Positions 51,706-59,146 of a DNA stretch of 64,000 nt are shown here, one piece after another. The DNA comes from AWTP1-13 sp963832445. Its GTDB lineage: Bacteria; Pseudomonadota; Alphaproteobacteria; Rhizobiales; Hyphomicrobiaceae. Every line of letters begins with the position of its first letter. The stretch's first letter is position 1. Location: NCBI GenBank assembly GCA_963832445.1, contig CAWHUM010000005.1, positions 6,759 through 70,758 of the forward strand, written 5' to 3'. The notes under the pieces were generated by a model that had not been told where the DNA came from, searched no databases, and worked only from the letters and a program-made list of their open reading frames with translations. Made by a program: the position numbers and the translations under genes.

Positions 51706-52134
51706 CTACACGTAAAGCACGCGCACGCCCGGCTCCGCGCGCCGGACACGTTGTGCGAACCCGTCGAAAAAGAACAAAATGTTGTCGGCCCTGTCACCGC
51801 TCAGCCGACCACGCACTTTGTCCCATGTGAGGAACGCCACATGGAACTTCGGCTCGCCGACTACTAACACAGGCTGATCCCGCTGCTCGTGCCACAAGTA
51901 GCTTCCGCCAAATTGATGGCGTGCCACCTCAAGCAAATAGCAACCGAAATACTGAACGAGTTCGATGGCTTGGTCTTCCGGTAGGTCGGCAAAGTAGCGC
52001 GAGGCCTCGTCGAGCGTTTCTTCGATTACCGCGAGAATTCTGTTCGGAAAAATCTGGGGCCTTGCCGGTTCGATCCTTCACGACGCTCACAGCTTCGCCC
52101 GCCATGCGGCGCACTTCGGCTTCGATTTCGCTCA
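51706..52134 (-). pseudogene. Frameshifted gene for an immunity-like or uncharacterised soluble protein
   Basis: Begins MSEIEAEVRRMAGEAVSVVK, then near 52035 a one-base shift is needed to continue as ILAVIEETLDEASRYFADLP and onward through LVQYFGCYLLEVARHQFGGS, VVGEPKFHVAFLTWDKV and LSGDRADNILFFFDGFAQRV to a stop. The combined ~142 residues look like one compact alpha/beta protein; the parent family is not identified. A truncated second copy lies at 50970-51131. Transcription would start at a region overlapping H3. Confidence 0.6.
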
Positions 52135-52202
52135 TGAGCGTGTGACGCAAAGGCTAACACTTTGCTCAGCACGGGTCTGACCGTAGGACGGGAATGGGTC
52201 AA

Positions 52203-52325
52203 CATCACGGAAATTGGAAGGGGAGTGCACGGATTTTGGAAAAGGAGGTTGCGAATTTTGGATGCGGAGTGGCTCACGGATTTTGGAGGTTGCGGGGTTG
52301 CTGTGGGGCTCTGCTGAGCGGGGAT
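52203..52325 (+). repeat. Hairpin repeat element H3, degenerate
   Basis: Units at 52205, 52227, 52250 and 52274 (TCACGGAAATTGG, GCACGGATTTTGG, GCGAATTTTGG, TCACGGATTTTGGAGG) are followed by a decayed end, GCTCTGCTGAGCGGGGATT, in which the GC hairpin has been lost. It lies upstream of the 52134 gene. Confidence 0.65.
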
Positions 52326-52628
52326 TGGGCTGGTGGTAGCGGGGTTGGGTTGAAGGATATTGCGGCTGCTGGGCAACGAGCAAGGCGCCCCTGACGTCAA
52401 CGCGCGTTGCATCGGGGGCGCTTACCGCACCCTTTCGACCACCAGTCCGAATGGCGCCACACCGAAACTGGACAGCGCCGCATTGCTGCACATGTTCAGG
52501 TGTCGGATAGGTACTTTCCGAACCTTGGCACCCCATCACTCGTATGAGCTCATGCCCCCGGGCAGCATGAGAACTGTACAGCGTACTCATGGCCCTAACT
52601 TTTGGCGAACGCTGTTGGGAGGGACCCC

Positions 52629-52910
52629 ATGTCGGCGAAACTGGTTTTTGCGTGGATCCTAGCAATTTTGGTGGTCCTCGTTGCGGCTGGAGGAGTGATT
52701 TTTGGATTTCAGGCGGCAACCGCTAGATCAGATGGCTTTGCGAGACTGGCTATCGCTGCACTGGTGCTTATCGGCGCTGGACTTTTCTATGTAATGGCAC
52801 GCGGGAAGTTCGGGGAGGGGCTCCGCTTGGCCTTGTCCGGCGGAGCGTTCGTGCTGTGTTTCGCTCTCGTTGTTTTCTGGGTCTTCAGCGCGCTCGGGAC
52901 CGATATGTGA
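52629..52910 (+). CDS. Small membrane protein with three hydrophobic helices, 93 aa
   Basis: GGGAGGG stands just before the ATG at 52629. Three helices are apparent: FAWILAILVVLVAAGGVIFGF, LAIAALVLIGAGLFYVMA and GAFVLCFALVVFWVFSAL, with short basic loops. It should be an inner-membrane protein. An in-frame ATG at 52602 is less likely. It is followed by the cupin gene 46 bp later on the same strand. Confidence 0.7.
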   Translation: MSAKLVFAWILAILVVLVAAGGVIFGFQAATARSDGFARLAIAALVLIGAGLFYVMARGKFGEGLRLALSGGAFVLCFALVVFWVFSALGTDM

Positions 52911-52956
52911 GTACCCTGACGTGTTTGCTGCGCGCTCAACCTATCGGGAGGACACC

Positions 52957-53415
52957 ATGAAGCGTAGTGTTCTTGCAGCGACTGCTATCGCTTGCGTTCT
53001 GACGGCGGGTCATTGGGCATGGGCGCAGAGTAGGCCGCCGGGTACTGTAGTCGTCACGCCGGACAAGTTGACGTGGAAGGCGAGTCCCAGAGTGGCGGGC
53101 GTTGAAGCCGCTGGGCTGGTCGGGGACTCGACCAAGCAAGGATCGTATGTAGAGCGCGTCAGATTTCCCGCGAACTTCAAGGTCCAATCGCACACGCATC
53201 CGGAGGAAAGGACCTACACGATAATCTCCGGGACTTGGTATGTCGGCTGGGGCGACAAGTTTGATGAAGCCAAGCTCATTGGACTGTCGGCGGGAAGTTT
53301 CTACACCGAACCGGCAAACGTTCCGCACTTCGTGGCTACGAAAGGCGAGCCGGTGGTGGTCCAAATCAGTGGTACGGGACCGACAGCTACCAAGATGCTC
53401 GACGCACCTAAGTAG
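52957..53415 (+). CDS. Secreted cupin-domain protein, 152 aa
   Basis: GGGAGGA is 4-5 nt before the ATG. A signal peptide (KRSVLAATAIACVLTAGHWAWAQ) precedes a single cupin domain: FPANFKVQSHTHPEERTYTIISGTWYVGWGDKF carries the metal-binding HxHPEE motif, and GSFYTEPANVPHFVATKGEPVVVQI the second His motif. Such secreted cupins often are isomerases, dioxygenases or sugar-binding proteins; the substrate is unknown. The gene is followed by repeat element H4. Confidence 0.85.
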   Translation: MKRSVLAATAIACVLTAGHWAWAQSRPPGTVVVTPDKLTWKASPRVAGVEAAGLVGDSTKQGSYVERVRFPANFKVQSHTHPEERTYTIISGTWYVGWGDKFDEAKLIGLSAGSFYTEPANVPHFVATKGEPVVVQISGTGPTATKMLDAPK

Positions 53416-53461
53416 ATTGCTACGACCGGTGTTGATTGCCGTCCGAAAAAGCCTTGGGAGT

Positions 53462-53560
53462 GCACGAGTTTCGGAGGGCCGGGCTCACGCATTCCACACG
53501 GGGAGCGCATCACGGATTTTGGTAGTGGGGTGGCGCGCGGAGCGCGCCGTTGAGCGGTGA
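53462..53560 (+). repeat. Hairpin repeat element H4, three units
   Basis: Units at 53462 (GCACGAGTTTCGGAGG), 53485 and 53510 (TCACGGATTTTGG) lead to GGCGCGCGGAGCGCGCC (53532-53548) and GTTGAGCGGTGAT. It is about 85 percent identical over some 90 bp to H6, which lies 3.8 kb away. Confidence 0.78.
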
Positions 53561-53649
53561 TAAGGCCCTGGTATCCACGTCGTTGCGGGCATACAGTGTC
53601 CTGTCCAAGAGGGATTGAGGATGGGGGGCTTTCATCACGAGGAATGCCC

Positions 53650-53985
53650 ATGCCCATTTACATCTCCCGCGGCAAGTTCACGACAGACGCGGTCAAGGGA
53701 ATGCTCGCGAAACCCGAGAATCGCGAGGAAGCGGTTGCCGCCCTCTTCAAGACCGTCGGCGGCAAACTTATCGCCTGGTACCTCACGTTCGGCCGTCACG
53801 ATTGGTTAGTCATCGGCGAATTCCCTAACGAGAAGGCGGCCGCCTCCGCCGTTCTGGCAGCTGCAGCAGGGGGCAGTCTGTCGGATATCGAGACCACGGT
53901 CGCGATGACGGCGCAGGATGCTGCTGCTACGTTCGAGGCTGCTGGAAATGCCGCCAGGAGCTTCAGAAGCGCGGGACGCTCTTAA
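53650..53985 (+). CDS. GYD-domain protein, 111 aa
   Basis: A single GYD-like domain: PIYISRGKFTTDAVKGMLAKPENREEAVAALFKTVGGKLIAWYLTFGRHDWLVIGEFPNEKAAASAVLAAAAGGSLSDIETTVAMT. GYD proteins are small, of unknown function, and resemble the dimeric alpha-beta barrel fold. The ATG at 53650 has GAGGA upstream; another at 53644 is in frame. No partner gene is visible. Confidence 0.85.
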   Translation: MPIYISRGKFTTDAVKGMLAKPENREEAVAALFKTVGGKLIAWYLTFGRHDWLVIGEFPNEKAAASAVLAAAAGGSLSDIETTVAMTAQDAAATFEAAGNAARSFRSAGRS

Positions 53986-54054
53986 AAGGTGGCCGAGCGG
54001 CTAGCGTCTGGTTCGCGTCAGCTGATGGGGAAAGAAACCTGTCGCTGGCGCGGA

Positions 54055-54119
54055 CTATTGCGTGATGCGGACGGTGCCGAGTTTGTAGAGCTGCTGGATT
54101 TCGGCGGGGGAGAGGGCGC
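54055..54119 (-). repeat. LamG-tail relic T, copy e
   Basis: Minus-strand reading SPAEIQQLYKLGTVRITQ and a stop at 54055-54057, directly after the stop of the 54122 gene. Confidence 0.7.
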
Positions 54120-54121
54120 AT

Positions 54122-54379
54122 TTATCCGCGCGAGGCGAACACTTTTTCTTCGAGGGCGGCGACGCGTGTCTCGAGTTTGCCGTGCTTCATGCCGCGCAGT
54201 TGGGTCTCGATTGAATTGACCTGCGTGGCGAGCGTGATGACCTGGCCCTTCCGTGAATCCTTTGTCCATCCGAGCGTCGAGACTAGTGAGGTGGCAGCGG
54301 TGGCCGTGTGCGGACCCGCTGTGTCGGGGGGTTGAAGACACGTGGCCCCTGAGCCCGCAGGGCCGCCGCTACCGATCAT
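54122..54379 (-). CDS. Hypothetical coiled-coil protein, 85 aa
   Basis: The C-terminal half (VITLATQVNSIETQLRGMKHGKLETRVAALEEKVFA) is a clear heptad coiled coil. The first 40 residues are Gly/Thr/Pro-rich and may be non-coding, so the true start may be nearer LGWTKDS. It is not recognised. It ends at T copy e. Confidence 0.4.
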   Translation of the reverse strand: MIGSGGPAGSGATCLQPPDTAGPHTATAATSLVSTLGWTKDSRKGQVITLATQVNSIETQLRGMKHGKLETRVAALEEKVFASRG

Positions 54380-54708
54380 TGGGCAACCACACTATTGCAA
54401 CAGGTTCGTGACAGCCGTCATCTGCCACCGGTTGAGCACCACCAGCTTCCCCGCCTCTTCGTGCTCCACGTGGTATCTTGGCGGCGGCACTCCATAGGTC
54501 TCGCCACGCCTGTTGCTCAGTGGCCGCGCTATCCCGCACATCAGTCAGAGGCAGGGGTGGACCACTTGATTGTGGCGTCGCCCTGTTCAATACAGGGGCG
54601 CGGTGTCTCGGGAACTTGCCGAGCGGGGCGATCTGGGAGTGGGCAGAGTGCCCGAGCATCTGACGCTCGGAACGGTGGCGGGCAAGGCGCAAGCTCGCGA
54701 GGGAAGCC
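54380..54708. other. 329-bp stretch, possible decayed small gene
   Basis: On the minus strand, two frames separated by a shift give TDVRDSAATEQQAWRDLWSA and then RYHVEHEEAGKLVVLNRWQM followed by TAVTNLLQ and a stop near 54392. This could be a frameshifted 50-60-residue gene. The rest holds only shadow frames and the leader of the 54709 lipoprotein. Confidence 0.3.
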
Positions 54709-55104
54709 ATGCAACAGCGCTCGACACAGCTAATCGTGCTTCTGCTGTGCCTTGCACTCGCCGGATGCGCCAGCTCCGGCAATGCAAGCATCGCCGAAGC
54801 CACCGGGGCCTCCGTTGCCGCTCAGCTCGTCAAAGGCAGGACGACACAAGCCGACGTGCGGAAGCTCTATGGCGATCCGATGAAGACGTCTTTCAGCGCC
54901 AACGGCTTCGAAACCTGGGAATACGAATTCACAAAGCTGCAATCCCGGCCGACCAATTTCATTCCGTATGTCAACCTAGTGCACAGCGGCGCAGACGGCG
55001 ATAAGAAATCGCTGGTGATCTTTTTCGACAGGGGCAAGGTGGTGCAGGACTTCACCATGAGCACGTCGAAGGTTGAGGTCAATCAGGGCCTCATCACCCG
55101 CTGA
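54709..55104 (+). CDS. SmpA/OmlA (BamE-like) outer-membrane lipoprotein, 131 aa
   Basis: The lipobox is in LLLCLALAGCASSG (Cys about residue 20). The domain VKGRTTQADVRKLYGDPMKTSFSANGFETWEYEF matches the BamE/SmpA fold that supports outer-membrane proteins. The last part KKSLVIFFDRGKVVQDFTMSTSK is the usual final strand. Relatives occur as phage and island proteins as well as the chromosomal BamE, and this copy is more likely accessory. The ATG follows GAGGGAAGCC. Confidence 0.78.
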   Translation: MQQRSTQLIVLLLCLALAGCASSGNASIAEATGASVAAQLVKGRTTQADVRKLYGDPMKTSFSANGFETWEYEFTKLQSRPTNFIPYVNLVHSGADGDKKSLVIFFDRGKVVQDFTMSTSKVEVNQGLITR

Positions 55105-55251
55105 GACCCGCGGCTGCGCCGTTAGGCGTCGATGCCGCCACCGGTTGACCCCGGCTAATCGCTTGCGGCGTTGACGCGGCCCCGATAGTTGCCAAAACTC
55201 GCTGCACAGCGAGAACGGCAAGGGTGGCGAGGTGGCCAGTCGGTGCGACAG

Positions 55252-55375
55252 CACACGGATTTCGGGTGAGCGAACTCACGGATACTGGAAGGTGAGGTCG
55301 CGGATTTTGAGTGTCGCGTCGCGCACGGATTTTAGTGGTGCGGTGGCGTGCGGAGCGCGCCGTCGGGCGGTATGG
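55252..55375 (+). repeat. Hairpin repeat element H5, four units
   Basis: Units at about 55252, 55276, 55298 and 55322 (ACACGGATTTCGGGTG, TCACGGATACTGGAAGG, TCGCGGATTTTGAGTG, GCACGGATTTTAGTGG) are followed by GGCGTGCGGAGCGCGCC (55344-55360), with one mismatch in the stem, and CGTCGGGCGG. Confidence 0.72.
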
Positions 55376-55443
55376 CGCGGGTTGGTTAGGCCAGTCAAGC
55401 CAACGACCAGGGCGCACGATGTCGGACCGCGTGCTGGGCAAGG

Positions 55444-55977
55444 TCAACCGGGCGCCCACACCAGCCCGCACTTGCCCGCAACCGCGAGTTCGCAGATCTG
55501 CCGCAAGTTTGCAAAACACTCTTCCAGGAAGACGTAATCGTCGTCTACCGCTGCGACGATCGGCGTTCGCCGCCTTCGCAGCCACGACCACAACCGCTCC
55601 CCACGTGCGCGCACCTCGACATACGAGCGGGCCCGAGCGCAAATCTCGGTATTAGGAAGCGCCTTCAACCGCTCGAGCAGCGCTTGCGTATCGGCGGCAT
55701 CCGCACCAAACGCATCCATACCAAACACTAAATCGTCGATTAGCAGATCAGCACAGCGATGGGGCCGGAACCAGGTCTCGAAGATGCGCAACGGGCCGCT
55801 TGCTCCCTTCTTCGTGCCATTGAGCAGAAAGTGGAAGAGCACGACGTTTTTATGATTCGTTACCCCTGCGCCTTCGCCGGGCGTGGACTGGGAGAAGGCG
55901 AAAAACGCGCCAGGGCGACGGCGGAAGCTCGAAAGCTGCTCATCGCTCACCAGCCAAAAGCACATTTCCAACGACAT
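55444..55977 (-). CDS. Hypothetical protein, perhaps DUF1877/YfbM-like, 177 aa
   Basis: Begins MSLEMCFWLVSDEQLSSFRRRPG and has FHFLLNGTKKGASGPL and VDDDYVFLEECFANLRQICELAVAGKCGLVW. The order of a short polar start, an LHFxLxG-like strand and an acidic C-terminal segment resembles DUF1877 proteins such as E. coli YfbM, but the match is weak. These are small soluble proteins of unknown function. The first codon is an ATG at 55977 without a clear ribosome site. Confidence 0.5.
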   Translation of the reverse strand: MSLEMCFWLVSDEQLSSFRRRPGAFFAFSQSTPGEGAGVTNHKNVVLFHFLLNGTKKGASGPLRIFETWFRPHRCADLLIDDLVFGMDAFGADAADTQALLERLKALPNTEICARARSYVEVRARGERLWSWLRRRRTPIVAAVDDDYVFLEECFANLRQICELAVAGKCGLVWAPG

Positions 55978-56042
55978 GGTAAGAAGAGCCTGATCGCCGT
56001 AGACCTCATGGCCACGTTCAAGTTGAGCTGAGAGAGGCTTAC

Positions 56043-56294
56043 TTGGCTAGCTGGGTTCAAACGCTGTTTCGCCGGCAACGGCAAGACCCGAGAAATGCCC
56101 TGCTGGCAGCCATGACCGACTTCAGCAATTCCGCCTTGGCGTCTCGCGCGGTAGTCTTCTACGACGACCCGCAGCAGTTCGAGGCATTCCTCGACAGCGT
56201 GAACCGGGAAGGACCTTGGGCCGAATACGCGCGTGCACCAATGCCGGCGGAGCTTGCCTTCGAGATATTCTCAGCAGGTCCTGGCGGGTCGTGA
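56043..56294 (+). CDS. Hypothetical small protein, TTG start, 83 aa
   Basis: GAGAGG lies 5 nt before a TTG at 56043; no ATG is available. The sequence ASWVQTLFRRQRQDPRNALLAAMTDFSNSALASRAVVFYDDPQQFEAFLDSVNREGPWAEYARAPMPAELAFEIF has a plausible composition. It is not recognised. It overlaps another frame on the opposite strand. Confidence 0.4.
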   Translation: MASWVQTLFRRQRQDPRNALLAAMTDFSNSALASRAVVFYDDPQQFEAFLDSVNREGPWAEYARAPMPAELAFEIFSAGPGGS

Positions 56295-56820
56295 GCTGGA
56301 GCGCCTGCGACGCGTTGGCAAACGCCTCTACTCTCACCAGCGGCGTTACATTGTGCCTTAGCCGGTATTGCTCCCATGCGATCGCCGTCCGCTGCAGGAC
56401 ATCGAGGTCGGCAAGTCTTGCTGTCAGGTTGACTCGCGAGGCCATCACGCCGACGGCCTGTGCGGCTCCTGCAGCGTGCTGAGCATCGATCCAAGGCCAA
56501 GCTCAAGGAAACCGAAGGCTCCGCGTGACGTTTTGCTCCAAAATGGAGCAACCAATGGAACACAAGCTGAGCCTCGATGAGCTCATGTTCATCCTTGAGC
56601 GGATCGGCAGAGATATTAGCCTGTGAGTAGGGAACGACGAGAATTTGAAATTCCTTGTGGGGATCGGGGCTTGGCGCCTCGAACAATTGTCTGTCCGCCT
56701 CCCGGCTCGTCGGGGGGAGACACGGATCAAATCCCCGGGCTCCAACGCGAACGCGTCGCTCGTAGCGAGCCACGGTGCGACACCCGATCTGGAAGCTGAC
56801 GATGGCACTACTGCGACGCG
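56295..56820. other. 526-bp stretch with unclear coding, possible decayed minus-strand gene
   Basis: Frames on the minus strand show plausible pieces that change frame: LARLADLDVLQRTAIAWEQY-type sequence (56448-56262) and FQILVVPYSQANISADPLKD, HELIEAQLVFHWLLHFGAKR (about 56660-56500). Neither has a convincing start. On the plus strand a 24-codon frame at 56,554 begins MEHKLSLDELMFILERIGRD. It may be one frameshifted gene. Confidence 0.3.
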
Positions 56821-57096
56821 TCACTCGCGGTAGTCTTGCACCCGCGTTGCTCTCAGCCCTTGTAGACCATGGCGATCGATCAAGTGTTGCCACGACAGGA
56901 ACTCGTCCACTGTCAGCCTGTAGCGTTCGCACGCCTCTTCCAAGCTCAAGAGGCCCCCGCGGACTGCAGCAATCAGTACCGCCTTGCGGCGGATCACCCA
57001 GCGCTTCGTATCCCGAGGCGGTAGATCCGCTATGGTTAGCGGAGCGCCATCCGGTCCGATGACGAAGCGTGCTCGGTTATGTCGCTGATCGATCAT
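56821..57096 (-). CDS. sciP: DUF1153 protein, SciP-like CtrA inhibitor paralogue
   Basis: 91-residue HTH protein matching SciP: RFVIGPDGAPLTIADLPPRD, then TKRWVIRRKAVLIAAVRGGL and LSLEEACERYRLTVDEFLSWQHLIDRHGL. In Caulobacter, SciP (small CtrA inhibitory protein) binds promoters and blocks the master regulator CtrA in G1. This copy sits on an accessory island, so it is probably an extra paralogue that could alter host cell-cycle transcription. The ATG at 57096 lacks a good ribosome site. Confidence 0.82.
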   Translation of the reverse strand: MIDQRHNRARFVIGPDGAPLTIADLPPRDTKRWVIRRKAVLIAAVRGGLLSLEEACERYRLTVDEFLSWQHLIDRHGLQGLRATRVQDYRE

Positions 57097-57285
57097 GATA
57101 CGCTACTCGTTGTCTGAAAAGGTTCGCAATATACTAAGCATACAGAATTAAAGATCGACCCTCGTGGCGCGGCAAGTTTGCGAAAACATTTACGCAGTTG
57201 GTCGCTAAGGCTTACGAACATAGCGGCCGGAAGGTGCTTGCTTTGCGAGGCAACTCCTTGCGGTGTCGCAGTTGCCGTTCCAACT

Positions 57286-57380
57286 GCACGAGTTTCGGAG
57301 GGCTGGGCTCACGCATTTTGGACGAGGAACGCATCACGGATTTTGGTGGTGTGGTGGCGCGCGGAGCGCGCCGTTGAGCG
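57286..57380 (+). repeat. Hairpin repeat element H6, three units
   Basis: Units at 57286 (GCACGAGTTTCGGAGG), 57309 (TCACGCATTTTGG) and 57334 (TCACGGATTTTGGTGG) are followed by GGCGCGCGGAGCGCGCC (57356-57372) and GTTGAGCGACG. It is the best match of H4. Confidence 0.78.
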
Positions 57381-57416
57381 ACGTTCGGTGGCTGTGTTAG
57401 TCGGTGCCCGTGGCGC

Positions 57417-57641
57417 TCATGCGGTCTTCTCGCCCTTGCGCTCGCGCTTGGCCAGCCAGTCTTCAGCTTCCTGGAGCGAGAAGGAAAACTCAAGGCCAGG
57501 GATGCCGGAGGCCATCCGCGAACCCTCGGCTAAATTCACGATGCAGAAGCGACCGTGCCGAAGACCTTTGCCGACTTTCTCCAGACGGTAGCCCTTGGTC
57601 TGAGCGATGCGGTTGACGCGCTTTTCTTGAGAGTTGGTCAT
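57417..57641 (-). CDS. Hypothetical small protein, 74 aa
   Basis: GGAGC lies about 8 nt before ATG 57641. TNSQEKRVNRIAQTKGYRLEKVGKGLRHGRFCIVNLAEGSRMASGIPGLEFSFSLQEAEDWLAKRERKGEKTA is basic, mixed alpha/beta and ends in a helical EAEDWL segment. It looks like a family of small rhizobial proteins of unknown function. H6 lies downstream of its 3' end. Confidence 0.6.
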   Translation of the reverse strand: MTNSQEKRVNRIAQTKGYRLEKVGKGLRHGRFCIVNLAEGSRMASGIPGLEFSFSLQEAEDWLAKRERKGEKTA

Positions 57642-57713
57642 GAGTGCGCTCCAGCCCAGAAGAGGCAACTTTACACGGGAACCGCTCCAGGCGACACGGG
57701 TGGACGCTGTTCG

Positions 57714-57836
57714 CTATTGCTTGGGGTCTGGCTGCTTTGAAATGGGGACGGCTTCTACCTCTGGGGATATCGTAACGTAGAGCAGACAGCAAATCGTCAC
57801 CACGCCGAGGAGCGCGTACGCTACGTACTCCAACAT
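57714..57836 (-). CDS. Very small membrane protein, 40 aa
   Basis: GGAGGAAGAC stands directly before ATG 57836. The translation MLEYVAYALLGVVTICCLLY starts a single transmembrane helix, and VTISPEVEAVPISKQPDPKQ is the soluble end. The strong ribosome site supports it. Confidence 0.6.
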   Translation of the reverse strand: MLEYVAYALLGVVTICCLLYVTISPEVEAVPISKQPDPKQ

Positions 57837-57935
57837 GTCTTCCTCCCGACAACGCGAACTGAGTTTCGTTGTTCTTGGGCGCGTTGGTGCGCGAGATTGT
57901 AGTTCGCGGATGCTGGCGAAGCCAGCAGCTTACTG

Positions 57936-57990
57936 AGTGATGCGGACGGAGCCGAGTTTGTTGAGCTGCTGGATTTCGGCGGGGGAGAGG
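57936..57990 (-). repeat. LamG-tail relic T, copy f
   Basis: Minus-strand reading LSPAEIQQLNKLGSVRITQ and a stop, with no intact gene directly upstream on this strand. Confidence 0.7.
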
Positions 57991-58127
57991 GGGTGATCGC
58001 GCAAGGCACTAGGGCGTGAACTCATAGAGCGCACCGCCAGAAGCAGCTGAGGCTAAGCCGATTGGCTGGAACGACTACGTCAGCCGGTGGTTGACCTTGG
58101 GCTCAGTGGTTAACCACGTGGGCTCAA

Positions 58128-58493
58128 ATGCCACGTCGGCAAAACAAGACACAACTGCGCCAGCGTTCACTGTCTGGACGATTGATCCTGATTGTCCAGC
58201 CTTGGCAATTCGCCACACTTTTGGCTGCTGCATTTGAGGCGCAGGGGGCGCGCACTTTGACGACTAAGGATGCCAACACCGCTCTACCGTTAGCGGACCT
58301 CCCCGACCTCTCCGCCGCTGTATTGGACAGCAACAGCGACGCTCTTTGCGCAAAGTTGGCGCGGCGCACTATTCCATTTGTTCTGTACAGCGGACGGCAA
58401 GAAGTGACCGGCAATTGCGCTTCCGCCCCGCTGATCCGGAAGCCAGCGCCTGCCAACGAAGTCGTGGCGACGGTGGAGCAGTTGCTTCGCTGA
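58128..58493 (+). CDS. Degenerate stand-alone receiver-like protein, 121 aa
   Basis: Resembles a CheY-type receiver: RLILIVQPWQFATLLAAAFEAQGART, AAVLDSNSD with the likely phosphorylation Asp, PFVLYSG, and PLIRKPAPANEVVATVEQLL with the conserved Lys. The acidic pair at the end of the first strand is missing (VQPW), so magnesium binding is probably poor. It may be a phosphorylation-independent or pseudo-receiver. There is no effector domain and no kinase gene nearby. Confidence 0.65.
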   Translation: MPRRQNKTQLRQRSLSGRLILIVQPWQFATLLAAAFEAQGARTLTTKDANTALPLADLPDLSAAVLDSNSDALCAKLARRTIPFVLYSGRQEVTGNCASAPLIRKPAPANEVVATVEQLLR

Positions 58494-58686
58494 CATGGCC
58501 GCACTTTCTCGCAGCGGTCTGATTTATGAGCAGAGTTCGTCGGGGATGACGGACTCTACCCAAATCTGGACGAGTTCTCGGGGCTCAGGTCAGAGTGTAT
58601 CAAGCAAGCGTGACCTGGTCACATTTCGAACCAATCCTGATCGTACCGGTCAGCGGCGGGTTGCTTCTCGCAGAGGAGTTCCCAAG

Positions 58687-58920
58687 ATGACGCGTGTTGC
58701 CTTCCTCATCGGTGCGTTTGTGATCGCCGCTACCCTTAGCGGTTCTGCGTTCGCACTCACTGCAAGCGACTGCGCTAAACTCGCTGACCCAAAGAAGAAG
58801 GACGAATGTGTCAGGTCCCTGCCAAGTGCCGGCAAGTCAGGCACTCAGCCTGCGCAGCCTGCCGATCCGCGGGGCTCTGGTCCGGCCACGCCCGCCGTTC
58901 CAGGGAAGGGTAAGCGCTGA
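58687..58920 (+). CDS. Small secreted protein, 77 aa
   Basis: GAGGAG precedes the ATG by 9 nt. The signal peptide TRVAFLIGAFVIAATLSGSAFA is followed by LTASDCAKLADPKKKDECVRSLPSA with two Cys, then a Pro/Gly-rich tail. It is likely periplasmic and disulfide-bonded. It is not recognised. The frame is open upstream to 58495 without support. Confidence 0.6.
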   Translation: MTRVAFLIGAFVIAATLSGSAFALTASDCAKLADPKKKDECVRSLPSAGKSGTQPAQPADPRGSGPATPAVPGKGKR

Positions 58921-59146
58921 CGTTCGCTCCCGCGCGCGTTTAGAGAGCCCGGATTGTCGGGGGCATATGCGGTTAGTATATACTCAGTGATCTGCACAAC
59001 TCTGGATACCTTGACCAACAAGACGCGCGGCCTAGGCTGTCTGCGCACGCATCAAGTCCGCGTAGCGTGCGCAGGGCAGCCGCGCCATTCTCAAAAGTGC
59101 CGGTGTGGCTGCCCACTGCAAGGTGTCGGCGACGTAGCGTGATGGC

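Noticed and set aside
49810..57380. The 22-25-bp arrays look at first like a CRISPR array
   Set aside because: The units are adjacent without unique spacers, vary in spacing and sequence, and no cas genes are present.
49810..57380. Integron attC sites
   Set aside because: GTTGAGC after each hairpin fits GTTRRRY, but the matching RYYYAAC box and the asymmetric stem with extrahelical bases are not found, and neither recombinase has the integron-specific extra domain.
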